The position numbers and the translations under genes were made by a program. DNA of 64,000 bases from Bacteroides intestinalis DSM 17393 (GTDB lineage: Bacteria; Bacteroidota; Bacteroidia; Bacteroidales; Bacteroidaceae). Under the pieces are notes generated by a model, which did no database searches, was not told where the DNA came from, and saw only the letters and a list, made by a program, of their open reading frames with translations. How positions within the stretch are numbered: the stretch's first letter is position 1; each line of letters starts with the position of its first letter. The DNA is taken from NCBI RefSeq assembly GCF_000172175.1, contig NZ_ABJL02000008.1, positions 2,790,001 through 2,854,000 of the forward strand. Reading direction: 5' to 3'. Shown piece by piece: positions 1-8,316 of the stretch.

Positions 1-1065
1 AACTATGAAGTGAAAGATTTCTTAGGCTGGGATGCCGACGATAACAGCTTCTACTTCACCAGTAATGAAGAAAGTCCCCTGCGGAAAGCTGTATACAAGA
101 TAGACCGTAAAGGGAAAAAGACCAAATTGTCTACACAACCCGGTATCAATACTGCCCAGTTCAGTACGAACATGAAGTACTATATGAATCGTTACTCTAA
201 TCTGAGTACTCCTACTGTCATTACCCTAAACGACAATGCCGGTAAGGTGCTGAGTACACTTGTTACCAATGATAATCTGAAAAAGACCCTGACACAATAC
301 AACGTACCTCAAAAGGAATTTTTTACCTTCCAGACTCAGGACGGAGTAACTTTGAATGGCTGGATGATGAAACCTACGGATTTCTCCGCATCCAAGAAAT
401 ATCCCGTATTGCTGTATCAATACAGTGGTCCCGGTTCACAACAAGTGCTCGACACATGGAGTATCAGTTGGGAAACCTATATGGCAAGCCGCGGCTTTAT
501 CGTGGTCTGTGTAGACGGACGCGGTACAGGCGGACGTGGTGCAGACTTCGAAAAATGCACTTACCTGAACCTGGGCGTGAAGGAAGCAAAAGACCAGGTG
601 GCAACAGCCCAGTATATGGGTAGCCAATCCTATGTAGACAAGAGCCGCATCGGCATCTGGGGATGGAGCTATGGTGGATACATGACCATCATGAGTATGA
701 GTGAAGGTACTCCCGTATTCAAAGCCGGAGTTGCCGTAGCAGCTGTTACCGATTGGAATTATTACGATACGATATACGGAGAACGTTTCATGCGTACTCC
801 CAAAGAGAATGCCGAAGGTTATAAAAGTTCCTCCGCTTTCACTCGTGCCAATCAGTTGAACGGAAACCTCTTGCTGGTACATGGTATGGCTGATGACAAT
901 GTTCATTTCCAGAACTGTGCAGAATACGCAGAACATCTGGTACAACTGAACAAACAGTTCGACATGCAGGTGTATACCAACCGTAACCATGGTATCTATG
1001 GTGGAAACACCCGCTATCATCTGTATACGAAGCTGACGAATTTCTTTGAAAGAGAGCTGAAATGA
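1..1065 (+). CDS. Dipeptidyl peptidase IV-type S9 peptidase, C-terminal part (cut by window start)
   Basis: The reading frame is open at base 1 (N-Y-E before the first possible GTG at 10), so this is the 3' end of a longer gene; S9B enzymes usually have about 700 residues. What remains is the end of the beta-propeller and the alpha/beta-hydrolase catalytic domain. The Ser nucleophile is in GWSYGGY (around base 665), the Asp in MADDNVHF and the His in NRNHGIYGG, in the order normal for the family. Such exopeptidases remove X-Pro dipeptides in the periplasm or at the surface; the signal peptide lies outside the window. The stop codon overlaps lipA by four bases (ATGA), indicating translational coupling. 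Family assignment is firm; the exact substrate is not visible. Confidence 0.93.
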   Translation, partial: NYEVKDFLGWDADDNSFYFTSNEESPLRKAVYKIDRKGKKTKLSTQPGINTAQFSTNMKYYMNRYSNLSTPTVITLNDNAGKVLSTLVTNDNLKKTLTQYNVPQKEFFTFQTQDGVTLNGWMMKPTDFSASKKYPVLLYQYSGPGSQQVLDTWSISWETYMASRGFIVVCVDGRGTGGRGADFEKCTYLNLGVKEAKDQVATAQYMGSQSYVDKSRIGIWGWSYGGYMTIMSMSEGTPVFKAGVAVAAVTDWNYYDTIYGERFMRTPKENAEGYKSSSAFTRANQLNGNLLLVHGMADDNVHFQNCAEYAEHLVQLNKQFDMQVYTNRNHGIYGGNTRYHLYTKLTNFFERELK

Positions 1066-1931
1066 AAGATAGAGTACGTAAGCCCGAATGGCTCAAGATA
1101 AGCATTGGAGCCAACGAACGTTATACGGAAACCAAACGTATCGTTGACTCCCACTGCCTGCACACCATTTGCAGCAGCGGACGTTGCCCCAATATGGGCG
1201 AATGCTGGGGAAAAGGAACCGCCACCTTCATGATAGGAGGTGATATCTGTACCCGTTGCTGTAAATTTTGTAACACACAAACAGGCAGACCTTTGCCATT
1301 GGATCCGAATGAGCCTACTCATGTGGCTGAATCCATAGCATTGATGAAATTATCTCATGCAGTAATCACTTCCGTAGACCGGGACGATTTACCTGATCTC
1401 GGAGCCGCACATTGGGCACGTACCATTCAGGAAATCAAACGCCTCAACCCAGAGACGACAGTAGAAGTACTGATCCCCGATTTCCAAGGAAGAAAAGAAT
1501 TGGTAGCTCAAGTTATTGAAGCCCGTCCGGAAATCATCTCCCACAACATGGAGACTGTAAAACGTATCAGTCCCCTGGTTCGCAGTGCTGCCCATTATGA
1601 AACAAGTCTGGAAGTTATACGCCAGGTAGCTGCAAGCGGAACAACTACCAAATCGGGTATTATGGTAGGACTGGGAGAGACACCGGAAGAAGTGGAAGAG
1701 TTGATGGATGACTTGCGCCAGGCAGGCTGCCAGATACTGACTATCGGCCAATACCTGCAACCCTCGCATAAGCATTATCCTGTGGCAGAATACGTTACTC
1801 CTACACAATTCGTTTCGTATAAAGAGCAAGGACTCGCTAAAGGTTTCGACCAGGTGGAGAGTGCACCGCTGGTGCGTTCTTCTTATCATGCCGAGAGACA
1901 AATTCGGTTCTATAAAAAAGGAACAGAATAA
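1062..1931 (+). CDS. lipA: Lipoyl synthase
   Basis: Radical-SAM enzyme that inserts two sulfurs into protein-bound octanoyl groups to make lipoate for 2-oxoacid dehydrogenases and the glycine cleavage system; cytosolic. The 289-residue length is normal. The auxiliary cluster cysteines lie in CLHTICSSGRCPNMGEC (about residues 31-47). The SAM-cluster motif CxxxCxxC follows as CTRCCKFC (about residues 61-68), and the C-terminal RSSYHA motif supplies the serine ligand of the auxiliary cluster. The start overlaps the stop of the upstream peptidase by four bases. I see no lipB in the window. Identification is secure. Confidence 0.97.
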   Translation: MKDRVRKPEWLKISIGANERYTETKRIVDSHCLHTICSSGRCPNMGECWGKGTATFMIGGDICTRCCKFCNTQTGRPLPLDPNEPTHVAESIALMKLSHAVITSVDRDDLPDLGAAHWARTIQEIKRLNPETTVEVLIPDFQGRKELVAQVIEARPEIISHNMETVKRISPLVRSAAHYETSLEVIRQVAASGTTTKSGIMVGLGETPEEVEELMDDLRQAGCQILTIGQYLQPSHKHYPVAEYVTPTQFVSYKEQGLAKGFDQVESAPLVRSSYHAERQIRFYKKGTE

Positions 1932-1988
1932 AAACCAATTGCTCTACTTATTTGTTATGTATGAAGTAACGGCAAAATAAAGTTAGCA

Positions 1989-3107
1989 ATGTCTAAAAAA
2001 GGAGTTCTATCATCTAAATTTAATATGTCTTTGGGATTTATTCCTGTTATCGTATCCATTGTATTATGCGAATTTACGACCCAGGACATTTCCATCTACA
2101 TCGGTGCAGGTGTTGGAGTCCTCTATAGCCTATATACAATGTGGGGAAAAGGGGCCAAGATTCCAAACTTTCTGCTTTACTGTACTACAGGAATGCTCCT
2201 GCTATTAACTTTTACGACCCTATTATTTGGCGATTGCAGTTCGCATGAAATGCTACCACTGACATTGGAAATCAGTGCTCTGATACCGATAGTTGTCATC
2301 TTCCTGAATAGAAAAAGATTTCTCGCCCACCAGATTTCCCAATCAAAGAAATGCTGCAAACAACTTTTTGCACAAGGGGCAGAATCTGCTATCGTTTCTA
2401 CAAGGGTAACAATAATCATTGCTTTCCTCCATTTCTTTGCCATTTTCATCGCAATTTTACTACCAGGTCCCTTGAGCGAAACATCCCGTGATGTCTTGTT
2501 CCGCTATTGCCCACCTGCTGTATTCCTGCTAAGCATATTGTTCAACCAGTTCGGTATTCTGTATTTCAACATTATGATGGAGCATACAGCCTTTGTTCCT
2601 ATTGTGAATACCAAAGGAGATGTAATCGGCAGAAGTCTGGCAGTGGATGCCATTAACCAAAAGAATGAATATATCAACCCGGTGATCCGTATCGCCGTTT
2701 CCCACAATGGTATGTTGTATCTCCGTCCAAGATCTCAGCGTTGTATGCTGGATGCCGGGAAAGTAGATATACCGTTGGAATGTTATCTTTTATATGGAGA
2801 AACTTTGGAGCAAGCCATTGTGCGGCTCGTTAAACAATCGTTTCCGCAAGCCCCTATACAGGATTTGCAGTTTAATATCATGTATCATTTTGAGAATAAA
2901 GTAACCAATCGTCTGATCTATCTTTTCCTTATTGAAATAGAAGACGAGAATCTTTTGCGGGACAAACAAACCAGAGATGGAAAGCTATGGACCTTCCAGC
3001 AAATAGAACACAATTTAGACAAGAACTTTTTCAGTTGTTGCTTTGAGAACGAATACGAACACCTGAAAGATGTTATTTATACAAGAGAAAAATACAAGGA
3101 ATTTTAG
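1989..3107 (+). CDS. Membrane protein with degenerate C-terminal Nudix-like domain
   Basis: 372 residues. The N-terminal half has about six hydrophobic segments (near residues 10-30, 33-50, 58-78, 87-104, 140-165 and 175-200), so it is an inner-membrane protein. The soluble C-terminal half (about 205-372) begins FVPIVNTKGDVIGR and follows a Nudix-like layout. In the position of the Nudix box it reads GETLEQAIVRLVKQSFP, which keeps the Gly and an early Glu but lacks the REx2EE catalytic glutamates, so hydrolase activity is doubtful. Its last 35 bases overlap tail-to-tail with the methyltransferase on the other strand. The function is unknown; the Nudix relation is my reading of the fold pattern. 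Confidence 0.75.
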   Translation: MSKKGVLSSKFNMSLGFIPVIVSIVLCEFTTQDISIYIGAGVGVLYSLYTMWGKGAKIPNFLLYCTTGMLLLLTFTTLLFGDCSSHEMLPLTLEISALIPIVVIFLNRKRFLAHQISQSKKCCKQLFAQGAESAIVSTRVTIIIAFLHFFAIFIAILLPGPLSETSRDVLFRYCPPAVFLLSILFNQFGILYFNIMMEHTAFVPIVNTKGDVIGRSLAVDAINQKNEYINPVIRIAVSHNGMLYLRPRSQRCMLDAGKVDIPLECYLLYGETLEQAIVRLVKQSFPQAPIQDLQFNIMYHFENKVTNRLIYLFLIEIEDENLLRDKQTRDGKLWTFQQIEHNLDKNFFSCCFENEYEHLKDVIYTREKYKEF

Positions 3108-3777
3108 AAAGATCAGGTACTTTACCTTGCCACTCTTTTACAGTCTTGGTTTTGATATACTCTCCCTCACACGTAATATTTGCAGCAATACAGAGTTTGG
3201 TTTGCGGTCGACAGTTACTCAGGATATCTTCCACCATTTTATTATTGCGATAAGGAGTTTCAATAAAAAGTTGGGTTTGCTGTTCAGCATAGACCCGTTG
3301 TTCCAGAGTCTTTAGTTTTTTAGCACGTTCGCCCGGTTCAATAGGAAGGTAACCATGGAAAGCAAAACTTTGTCCATTAAAGCCTGACCCCATCACAGAC
3401 ATGATTATGGAAGAAGGGCCCACCAAAGGAACCACCTTTAAATTCTTTCGCTGTGCAATCGCTACTACATCCGCTCCCGGATCAGCCACAGCCGGACAAC
3501 CAGCCTCAGAAATCACTCCCATGGACTGCCCTGCTACCAATGGTTTCAAGTAACCGGAAATATCTTCAGGCGAAGTATATTTATTCAACGGATAAAAAGT
3601 TAACGCATCAATATCTATTTCCCGATCCACTTTCTTCAGAAAACGACGCGCAGAGCGCACATCCTCCACTATGAAATGACGAATACCTAAAATAATTTCC
3701 TTATTATAAGAAGGCAATACCGTTTCAATCGGCGTATCACCTAAAGTAACAGGTAAAAGATAAAGAGCAGTTTCCAC
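3073..3777 (-). CDS. Small RsmI-like SAM-dependent methyltransferase (tetrapyrrole methylase fold)
   Basis: 234 residues of the tetrapyrrole/RsmI methylase superfamily. Visible signatures are the N-terminal LYLLPVTLGDTP strand-turn, MGVISEAGCPAVADPG (equivalent to the SDAGTPxISDPG motif of RsmI), VVPLVGPSSIIMSVMGSG and FHGYLP. RsmI 2'-O-methylates C1402 of 16S rRNA. This protein is shorter than typical RsmI (about 280 residues) and its motifs are diverged, so it may be a Bacteroidetes paralogue with another target. It overlaps convergently with the gene at 1989-3107. The upstream spacer holds an AT-rich hairpin (3819-3879). Superfamily is certain; the substrate is not. Confidence 0.85.
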   Translation of the reverse strand: METALYLLPVTLGDTPIETVLPSYNKEIILGIRHFIVEDVRSARRFLKKVDREIDIDALTFYPLNKYTSPEDISGYLKPLVAGQSMGVISEAGCPAVADPGADVVAIAQRKNLKVVPLVGPSSIIMSVMGSGFNGQSFAFHGYLPIEPGERAKKLKTLEQRVYAEQQTQLFIETPYRNNKMVEDILSNCRPQTKLCIAANITCEGEYIKTKTVKEWQGKVPDLSKIPCIFLLYK

Positions 3778-3818
3778 GTTGATAAATGATTAATTATTAG
3801 TGATAAATGATAAAAACG

Positions 3819-3879
3819 AATGATGAGTGATTAACTTCCCTACAACATCATGCTGTATAGTCACTAATCACTCATCACT
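3819..3879. repeat. AT-rich intergenic inverted repeat
   Basis: Arms TGATGAGTGATTAA (3821-3834) and CTAATCACTCATCA (3864-3877) pair at 13 of 14 positions around a loop of about 29 bases. Further copies of the GATAAATGATTA-like word lie just left (3781-3812). It sits between fabI and the methyltransferase, both on the minus strand. The loop resembles loops at 45.7 and 61.4 kb (see findings). Confidence 0.6.
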
Positions 3880-3898
3880 AACCGTTAATCATTATATA

Positions 3899-4756
3899 TT
3901 AACCGTATATAATATTCCCATTCTCATCCATATATTCATCCAGCCCTTTTTCATAAGTAGCCATAGCACGCAAACTCATGCCCACGCTGGAAAAGCCACC
4001 ATCGTGGAATAGGTTCTGCATGGTTACCTTACGAGTCAAGTCGGAGAACATCACGATACAATAGTCTGCACATTCGTCTGCCGATGCATTACCCAGTGGG
4101 GACATACGGTTGGCAAAGTCAAACAACTTATCCATACCTTTCACACCGGAACCGGCAGTTGTCATCGTAGGAGACTGTGAAATGGTATTGACACGTACAT
4201 TATGTTCACGACCATAGATATAACCAAAACTACGCGCAATAGACTCTAACAATGCTTTTGCATCAGCCATATCGTTGTATCCGTAGAAAGTACGTTGTGC
4301 AGCCACATAACTCAATGCAAGGATTGAACCATAATCGGCAATTGCATTCAGTTTTTTAGCCGCCTGTATCATCTTATGGAAAGATACGGCAGAAATATCA
4401 AGAGTCTTACCCAGCATATCATAATCCAGGTCATCATATGTGCGTTTCTTACGAACGTTCGGAGACATACCGATAGAGTGAAGTACAAAATCAATTGGAC
4501 CGCCCAATACTTCCATGGAGCGTTTGAATACATTTTCCAAATCTTCTACGCTGGTTGCGTCAGCAGGGATAACTTCACATTGCAATTTATCTGCCAGTGC
4601 AGAAACTTCGCCCATGCGAACTGCTACCGGAGTGTTTGACAAGGTGATTATTGCACCCTCTTCTACAGCTTTTTCAGCTACTTTCCAGGCAATGGACTGC
4701 TCATTCAGAGCACCGAAAATAATGCCTCTTTTTCCTTTCAACAAATTGTAACTCAT
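3899..4756 (-). CDS. fabI: Enoyl-[acyl-carrier-protein] reductase (NADH)
   Basis: Last reduction step of each round of type II fatty acid synthesis; cytosolic tetramer. 285 residues, short-chain dehydrogenase fold. The N-terminal cofactor loop reads GKRGIIFGALNEQSIAW. The catalytic pair is Tyr and Lys seven residues apart in YNDMADAK (about residues 164-171), spaced as Tyr156/Lys163 in E. coli FabI, and VNTISQSPTMTTAGSG is the substrate-loop region. The start is the ATG at 4754-4756; the next upstream signal is a promoter at 4872-4901, giving a leader of about 110 bases that can fold. It is slightly longer than E. coli FabI (262). High confidence. Confidence 0.96.
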   Translation of the reverse strand: MSYNLLKGKRGIIFGALNEQSIAWKVAEKAVEEGAIITLSNTPVAVRMGEVSALADKLQCEVIPADATSVEDLENVFKRSMEVLGGPIDFVLHSIGMSPNVRKKRTYDDLDYDMLGKTLDISAVSFHKMIQAAKKLNAIADYGSILALSYVAAQRTFYGYNDMADAKALLESIARSFGYIYGREHNVRVNTISQSPTMTTAGSGVKGMDKLFDFANRMSPLGNASADECADYCIVMFSDLTRKVTMQNLFHDGGFSSVGMSLRAMATYEKGLDEYMDENGNIIYG

Positions 4757-4791
4757 ACCTATAATATTAAAGTTTGCGAGGTTTCAGCAAG

Positions 4792-4837
4792 CAAGTCAAC
4801 AAGGTATTACTTCTATGTACCTTTCCCCGTCGACTTG
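4792..4837 (-). promoter_or_regulatory. Hairpin in the 5' leader of fabI
   Basis: Within the predicted untranslated leader, 4792-4800 pairs with 4829-4837 (8 of 9 plus one G-U). Immediately inside, AAGGTA (4801-4806) pairs with TACCTT (4818-4823), leaving a five-base bulge on one side. This gives one long hairpin about 35 bases upstream of the start codon. Its role, if any, is unknown. Confidence 0.45.
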
Positions 4838-4871
4838 TATCTTATCACCTCGTTTACTGTTTTTGAGGCCG

Positions 4872-4901
4872 CAAAGATAGTGCAAATTGAACGCATAGCA
4901 A
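4872..4901 (-). promoter_or_regulatory. fabI promoter, Bacteroides type
   Basis: On the minus strand TATCTTTG (4879-4872) matches TAnnTTTG, and TTG (4901-4899) lies exactly 19 bases upstream, the spacing known for the Bacteroides primary sigma factor. The predicted start of transcription is near 4865. Confidence 0.7.
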
Positions 4902-4927
4902 AATAAGCTTGCTTATTTTTGCTATGC
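4893..4927. promoter_or_regulatory. Near-perfect palindrome over the fabI -33 box
   Basis: Arms 4893-4908 and 4911-4927 are complementary over 16 bases with one extra T and a two-base centre. The left arm contains the -33 TTG of the fabI promoter, so a protein bound here could block it. It could also be a hairpin read from either side, but there is no gene ending here that would need a terminator. Confidence 0.5.
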
Positions 4928-5269
4928 TGAAATGCCGCCTATCTTATTTAAAGATATGAACTTTCTGCATAAAAACCCCGAAAGTGTACAAAGAAAAAGC
5001 CAAAACCACAAAAAATCCACCTAAACCAACAAATTGTGCACATGGTTTCAGCTAAAGCCCGATACATTTGCAAACGGTAATTAAGAGGTTTTTTCATAAT
5101 ATTTATTTAAGGTTAGAATTAGGTTAACTTATTATTTCTTTCGCAAACCACTCGGGAGAGCCGTTTGCGGGAGGATAATAAAAATGAAAAGTTGGAAGTT
5201 GAAGAAACCTGTTAATCCGCAATGAATAACTTATAAAGAATAACTTATAACTAAAATATAGTATCACAG
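4928..5269. other. Spacer and predicted leader upstream of GH28
   Basis: No gene seen. On the plus strand TACATTTG (5063-5070) matches the -7 box and would give a leader of about 190 bases for the GH28 gene. In that leader CGCAAAC (5142-5148) pairs with GTTTGCG (5163-5169), and GCAAACGG (5070-5077) could alternatively pair with CCGTTTGC (5161-5168). A 14-base tandem duplication (5224-5237 and 5238-5251, GAATAACTTATAA plus one base) lies just before the start codon. Confidence 0.5.
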
Positions 5270-6874
5270 ATGAACACATTTGTCAAAAAACTATTGGTGC
5301 TAACAGCGCTATCCTTTCCGTTATTACCTGTACAGAATACGGTAAACGCCCAAAACGGAAATTATATAGATGAAAGTATCTATGAGAATTTACCTTTCGA
5401 TATGCCGAAAGTGGAACAACCCGCTTTTCCGGATTATACAGTCAACATTATAGACTTTGGAGCGAAAGGAGATGGTATCGTATTGAATACCAAGGCCATC
5501 AACGATGCTATCAAAGCGGTAAATGCAAAAGGCGGTGGTAAGGTAGTCATCCCCGGAGGTTTATGGCTGACCGGTCCTATCGAACTGTTGAGCAATGTCA
5601 ATCTGTATACGGAAATGAATGCTCTGATACTATTTACTGATGATTTTGAAGCCTATCCTATTATTGAAACTTCTTTCGAAGGATTAAATACACGTCGTTG
5701 TCAATCTCCTATTTCCGCCTGGAATGCAGAAAACATAGCCATTACAGGAAATGGTGTATTCGATGGTTCTGGTGATAGCTGGCGCCCGGTAAAGAAGGGT
5801 AAACTAACTTCCAGTCAATGGAATAGCTTGGTTAATTCGGGTGGAGTAGTCGATGAAGCAGGTAGTATCTGGTACCCTACTGCAGGTGCACTGAAAGGCG
5901 CTATGGCTACCAAGGACTTCAATAATCCCGAAGGCATTGAAACGGATGAAGAATGGAATGAGATTCGTCCATGGTTGCGTCCGGTATTATTGAATATAGT
6001 TAAGAGCAAAAGGGTATTATTGGAAGGTGTTACTTTCAAAAACTCCCCCAGCTGGTGTCTGCATCCACTATCCTGCGAACATATCACAATCCATAATGTG
6101 AAGGTCTTCAATCCCTGGTATTCCCAGAACGGAGATGCATTGGACTTGGAATCATGCAAGAATGCATTGATTATCAACAATATCTTTGATGCCGGTGACG
6201 ATGCTATTTGTATCAAGTCAGGAAAAGACGAAGACGGTCGTAAACGTGGCGAGCCTTGCCAGAACGTGATTGTTAAAAACAATACCGTATTACATGGTCA
6301 TGGCGGTTTCGTCGTAGGAAGTGAAATGTCCGGTGGTGTAAAGAATGTCTATGTAACTGACTGTACATTTCTCGGCACAGACGTAGGTTTGCGCTTCAAG
6401 AGTACTCGTGGACGCGGCGGTGTAGTGGAAGGCATTTACATCCACAATATCAATATGATTGACATTCCTCACGAAGCATTGCTGTTCGATCTTTTCTATG
6501 GTGGTAAAGGTGCGGGCGAAGAATCAGAAGAAGAACTGGAAGGAAGAATGAAATCATCTATTCCAGCTGTAACAGAAGAGACTCCCGCTTTCCGTGATAT
6601 TCACATTACGAATGTTACCTGTAAAGGTACCGGACGTGCCATGTTCTTCAATGGTCTGCCTGAAATGCCTATCCGCAATGTATATGTGAAAGACATTGTA
6701 GTTACAGATGCCAAACAAGGTATCGTCATCAGTCAGGCAGAAAACGTATCTATTGAAAATGTAAAGATAGAAACTAAAGGTACACCCTTGCAGGTACAGA
6801 AAGCCAAAGGCCTGAAAGTAAACGGAAAGACATACAATCACTCTGCGGCTAAAGCTCTGAATATAAATTTATAA
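5270..6874 (+). CDS. GH28 polygalacturonase-family glycoside hydrolase
   Basis: 534 residues with an N-terminal signal peptide (KKLLVLTALSFPLLP then a cut near VNAQ), so periplasmic or exported. It has the right-handed beta-helix of GH28. NGDALD (about 286) takes the place of the classical NTD, followed by AGDDAICIKSG (about 308, the catalytic Asp pair), GHGG (about 343) and RFKS (about 374, the RIK equivalent). It hydrolyses alpha-1,4-galacturonic acid linkages in pectin; whether endo or exo, or on rhamnogalacturonan, cannot be told from sequence. It heads a row with the DUF4861 and GH43 genes but has its own spacer and predicted promoter. Family firm, linkage inferred. Confidence 0.93.
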   Translation: MNTFVKKLLVLTALSFPLLPVQNTVNAQNGNYIDESIYENLPFDMPKVEQPAFPDYTVNIIDFGAKGDGIVLNTKAINDAIKAVNAKGGGKVVIPGGLWLTGPIELLSNVNLYTEMNALILFTDDFEAYPIIETSFEGLNTRRCQSPISAWNAENIAITGNGVFDGSGDSWRPVKKGKLTSSQWNSLVNSGGVVDEAGSIWYPTAGALKGAMATKDFNNPEGIETDEEWNEIRPWLRPVLLNIVKSKRVLLEGVTFKNSPSWCLHPLSCEHITIHNVKVFNPWYSQNGDALDLESCKNALIINNIFDAGDDAICIKSGKDEDGRKRGEPCQNVIVKNNTVLHGHGGFVVGSEMSGGVKNVYVTDCTFLGTDVGLRFKSTRGRGGVVEGIYIHNINMIDIPHEALLFDLFYGGKGAGEESEEELEGRMKSSIPAVTEETPAFRDIHITNVTCKGTGRAMFFNGLPEMPIRNVYVKDIVVTDAKQGIVISQAENVSIENVKIETKGTPLQVQKAKGLKVNGKTYNHSAAKALNINL

Positions 6875-7040
6875 ATAGACATGCTTTTCAGATATAAACT
6901 AATTTCGCCAACGGATAAATAGTAATACAATCACCATTTCCTTGCCCTTGGTATATAGAGGAATTATACAAAACCAATCATTCCCCCAAAGCCAGCAGTA
7001 TTTATATCAAAATAAAAAAGGAATTACGCGAGGTTTGCAC

Positions 7041-7048
7041 TAATTTTG
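7041..7048 (+). promoter_or_regulatory. Predicted -7 box for the DUF4861-GH43 pair
   Basis: TAATTTTG matches TAnnTTTG about 29 bases upstream of the ATG at 7077. No clear -33 TTG at the expected distance. Confidence 0.45.
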
Positions 7049-7076
7049 TAGCAAATTAGTTATATACTTAAAAACC

Positions 7077-8300
7077 ATGAAGAAGAAAATCTTTACAGCA
7101 TTGCTATTATTGTGTGTTCTCTTGGTAGCTGCAGAGGCACAAGAGACAAAAAAGAGTTCTACAGTGGAAGTAAGCAACACCTGGAACAAGGCAAAAGCAG
7201 ACGAACCGGTAGTAATCAAACTGAGTGAAATCAATCCTCAATTTCGTGTACGCTCGGCTGTTGTCATGAACGGTAATGAAGAAATCCCCTCGCAACTGGA
7301 TGACCTGAACGGCGACCGCCGTCCGGATGAACTGGCATTCCTCGTCGACCTGCCTGCCAAAGGTAAAAAGACGCTGACCATTACCTTGTCTTCCGCCAAA
7401 AGCGACAAGACTTATCCGGCCCGCGTATATGCAGAAATGCTGGTCAGCGACAAAAAAGGGAAACATGTACCTGTGCAGTCGGTAACCATTCCGGGCACCA
7501 GCAACATTTACAACCAGATGCACCACCACGGTCCGGCTTTCGAATCCGAACTGGTGGCATACCGTCTGTATTTCGACCACAAACAGACTGTTGACATCTA
7601 TGGTAAATTCAACAAAGGTTTTGAAATCAAAGAATCACAATTCTACCCAACCGACGAACAACTGGCACGCGGCTTTGGTGATGATGTTCTCATGGTAGGA
7701 GGCAGTTGTGGTGTAGGTGCACTAAAAGGTTGGGACGGCAAAAAAGCTACCCATATCACCCCCGTTGCCACACTCACTGAGCGTATCATCGCCTATGGTC
7801 CGGTGCGCACGATCTCCGAAATCGAAGTAGCCGACTGGCAGTATCAGGGGTCGGAACTGAATATGACGAACCGTTATACCCTTTACGGCGGACACCGCGA
7901 TGTATTTGTAGAAACATTCTTCGAAGAACCATTGAAGGACGAAGTCTTCTGTACAGGTGTGATAGATATCAAAGGCTCCGTATCTTACTCCGACCACAAA
8001 GGTCTGATAGGTTGCTGGGGAACTGACTGGCCAGTGAATGACACCGTAAAGTATGCCAAAGAAACCGTAGGCCTGGCCACATACATCCCTCAGAAATATG
8101 TAAAAGATGAAGTGAAAGATAAAGTTAATTATCTGTACACCATCGGTGCCAAAGGCAACAAATACTTCACCCACAATATCACATTCACTTCCATGAAAGA
8201 AACCTTCGGTTATAAAACTCCCGAAGCATGGTTCGCCTATATCCGCGAATGGAAAGAAGAACTGGAACATCCGGCAGTGGTGAAGGTGATAAACAACTAA
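7077..8300 (+). CDS. DUF4861-family secreted protein of a pectin locus
   Basis: 407 residues with a clear signal peptide (IFTALLLLCVLLVAAEAQ), so periplasmic or secreted. After it comes a single domain that I recognise as DUF4861, with landmarks YNQMHHHGPAFESE (about 142), GFGDDVLMVGG (about 200) and NRYTLYGGHRDVFVE (about 263). The family is common in Bacteroidetes pectin utilisation loci. The histidine- and acid-rich motifs would suit an enzyme or sugar-binding role, but I know of no reaction I can assign. It is followed after 16 bases by the GH43 gene, so the two are surely co-transcribed, which argues for a role on arabinan- or galactan-decorated pectin fragments. Confidence 0.85.
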   Translation: MKKKIFTALLLLCVLLVAAEAQETKKSSTVEVSNTWNKAKADEPVVIKLSEINPQFRVRSAVVMNGNEEIPSQLDDLNGDRRPDELAFLVDLPAKGKKTLTITLSSAKSDKTYPARVYAEMLVSDKKGKHVPVQSVTIPGTSNIYNQMHHHGPAFESELVAYRLYFDHKQTVDIYGKFNKGFEIKESQFYPTDEQLARGFGDDVLMVGGSCGVGALKGWDGKKATHITPVATLTERIIAYGPVRTISEIEVADWQYQGSELNMTNRYTLYGGHRDVFVETFFEEPLKDEVFCTGVIDIKGSVSYSDHKGLIGCWGTDWPVNDTVKYAKETVGLATYIPQKYVKDEVKDKVNYLYTIGAKGNKYFTHNITFTSMKETFGYKTPEAWFAYIREWKEELEHPAVVKVINN

Positions 8301-8316
8301 TAACTAAAAACGTATC

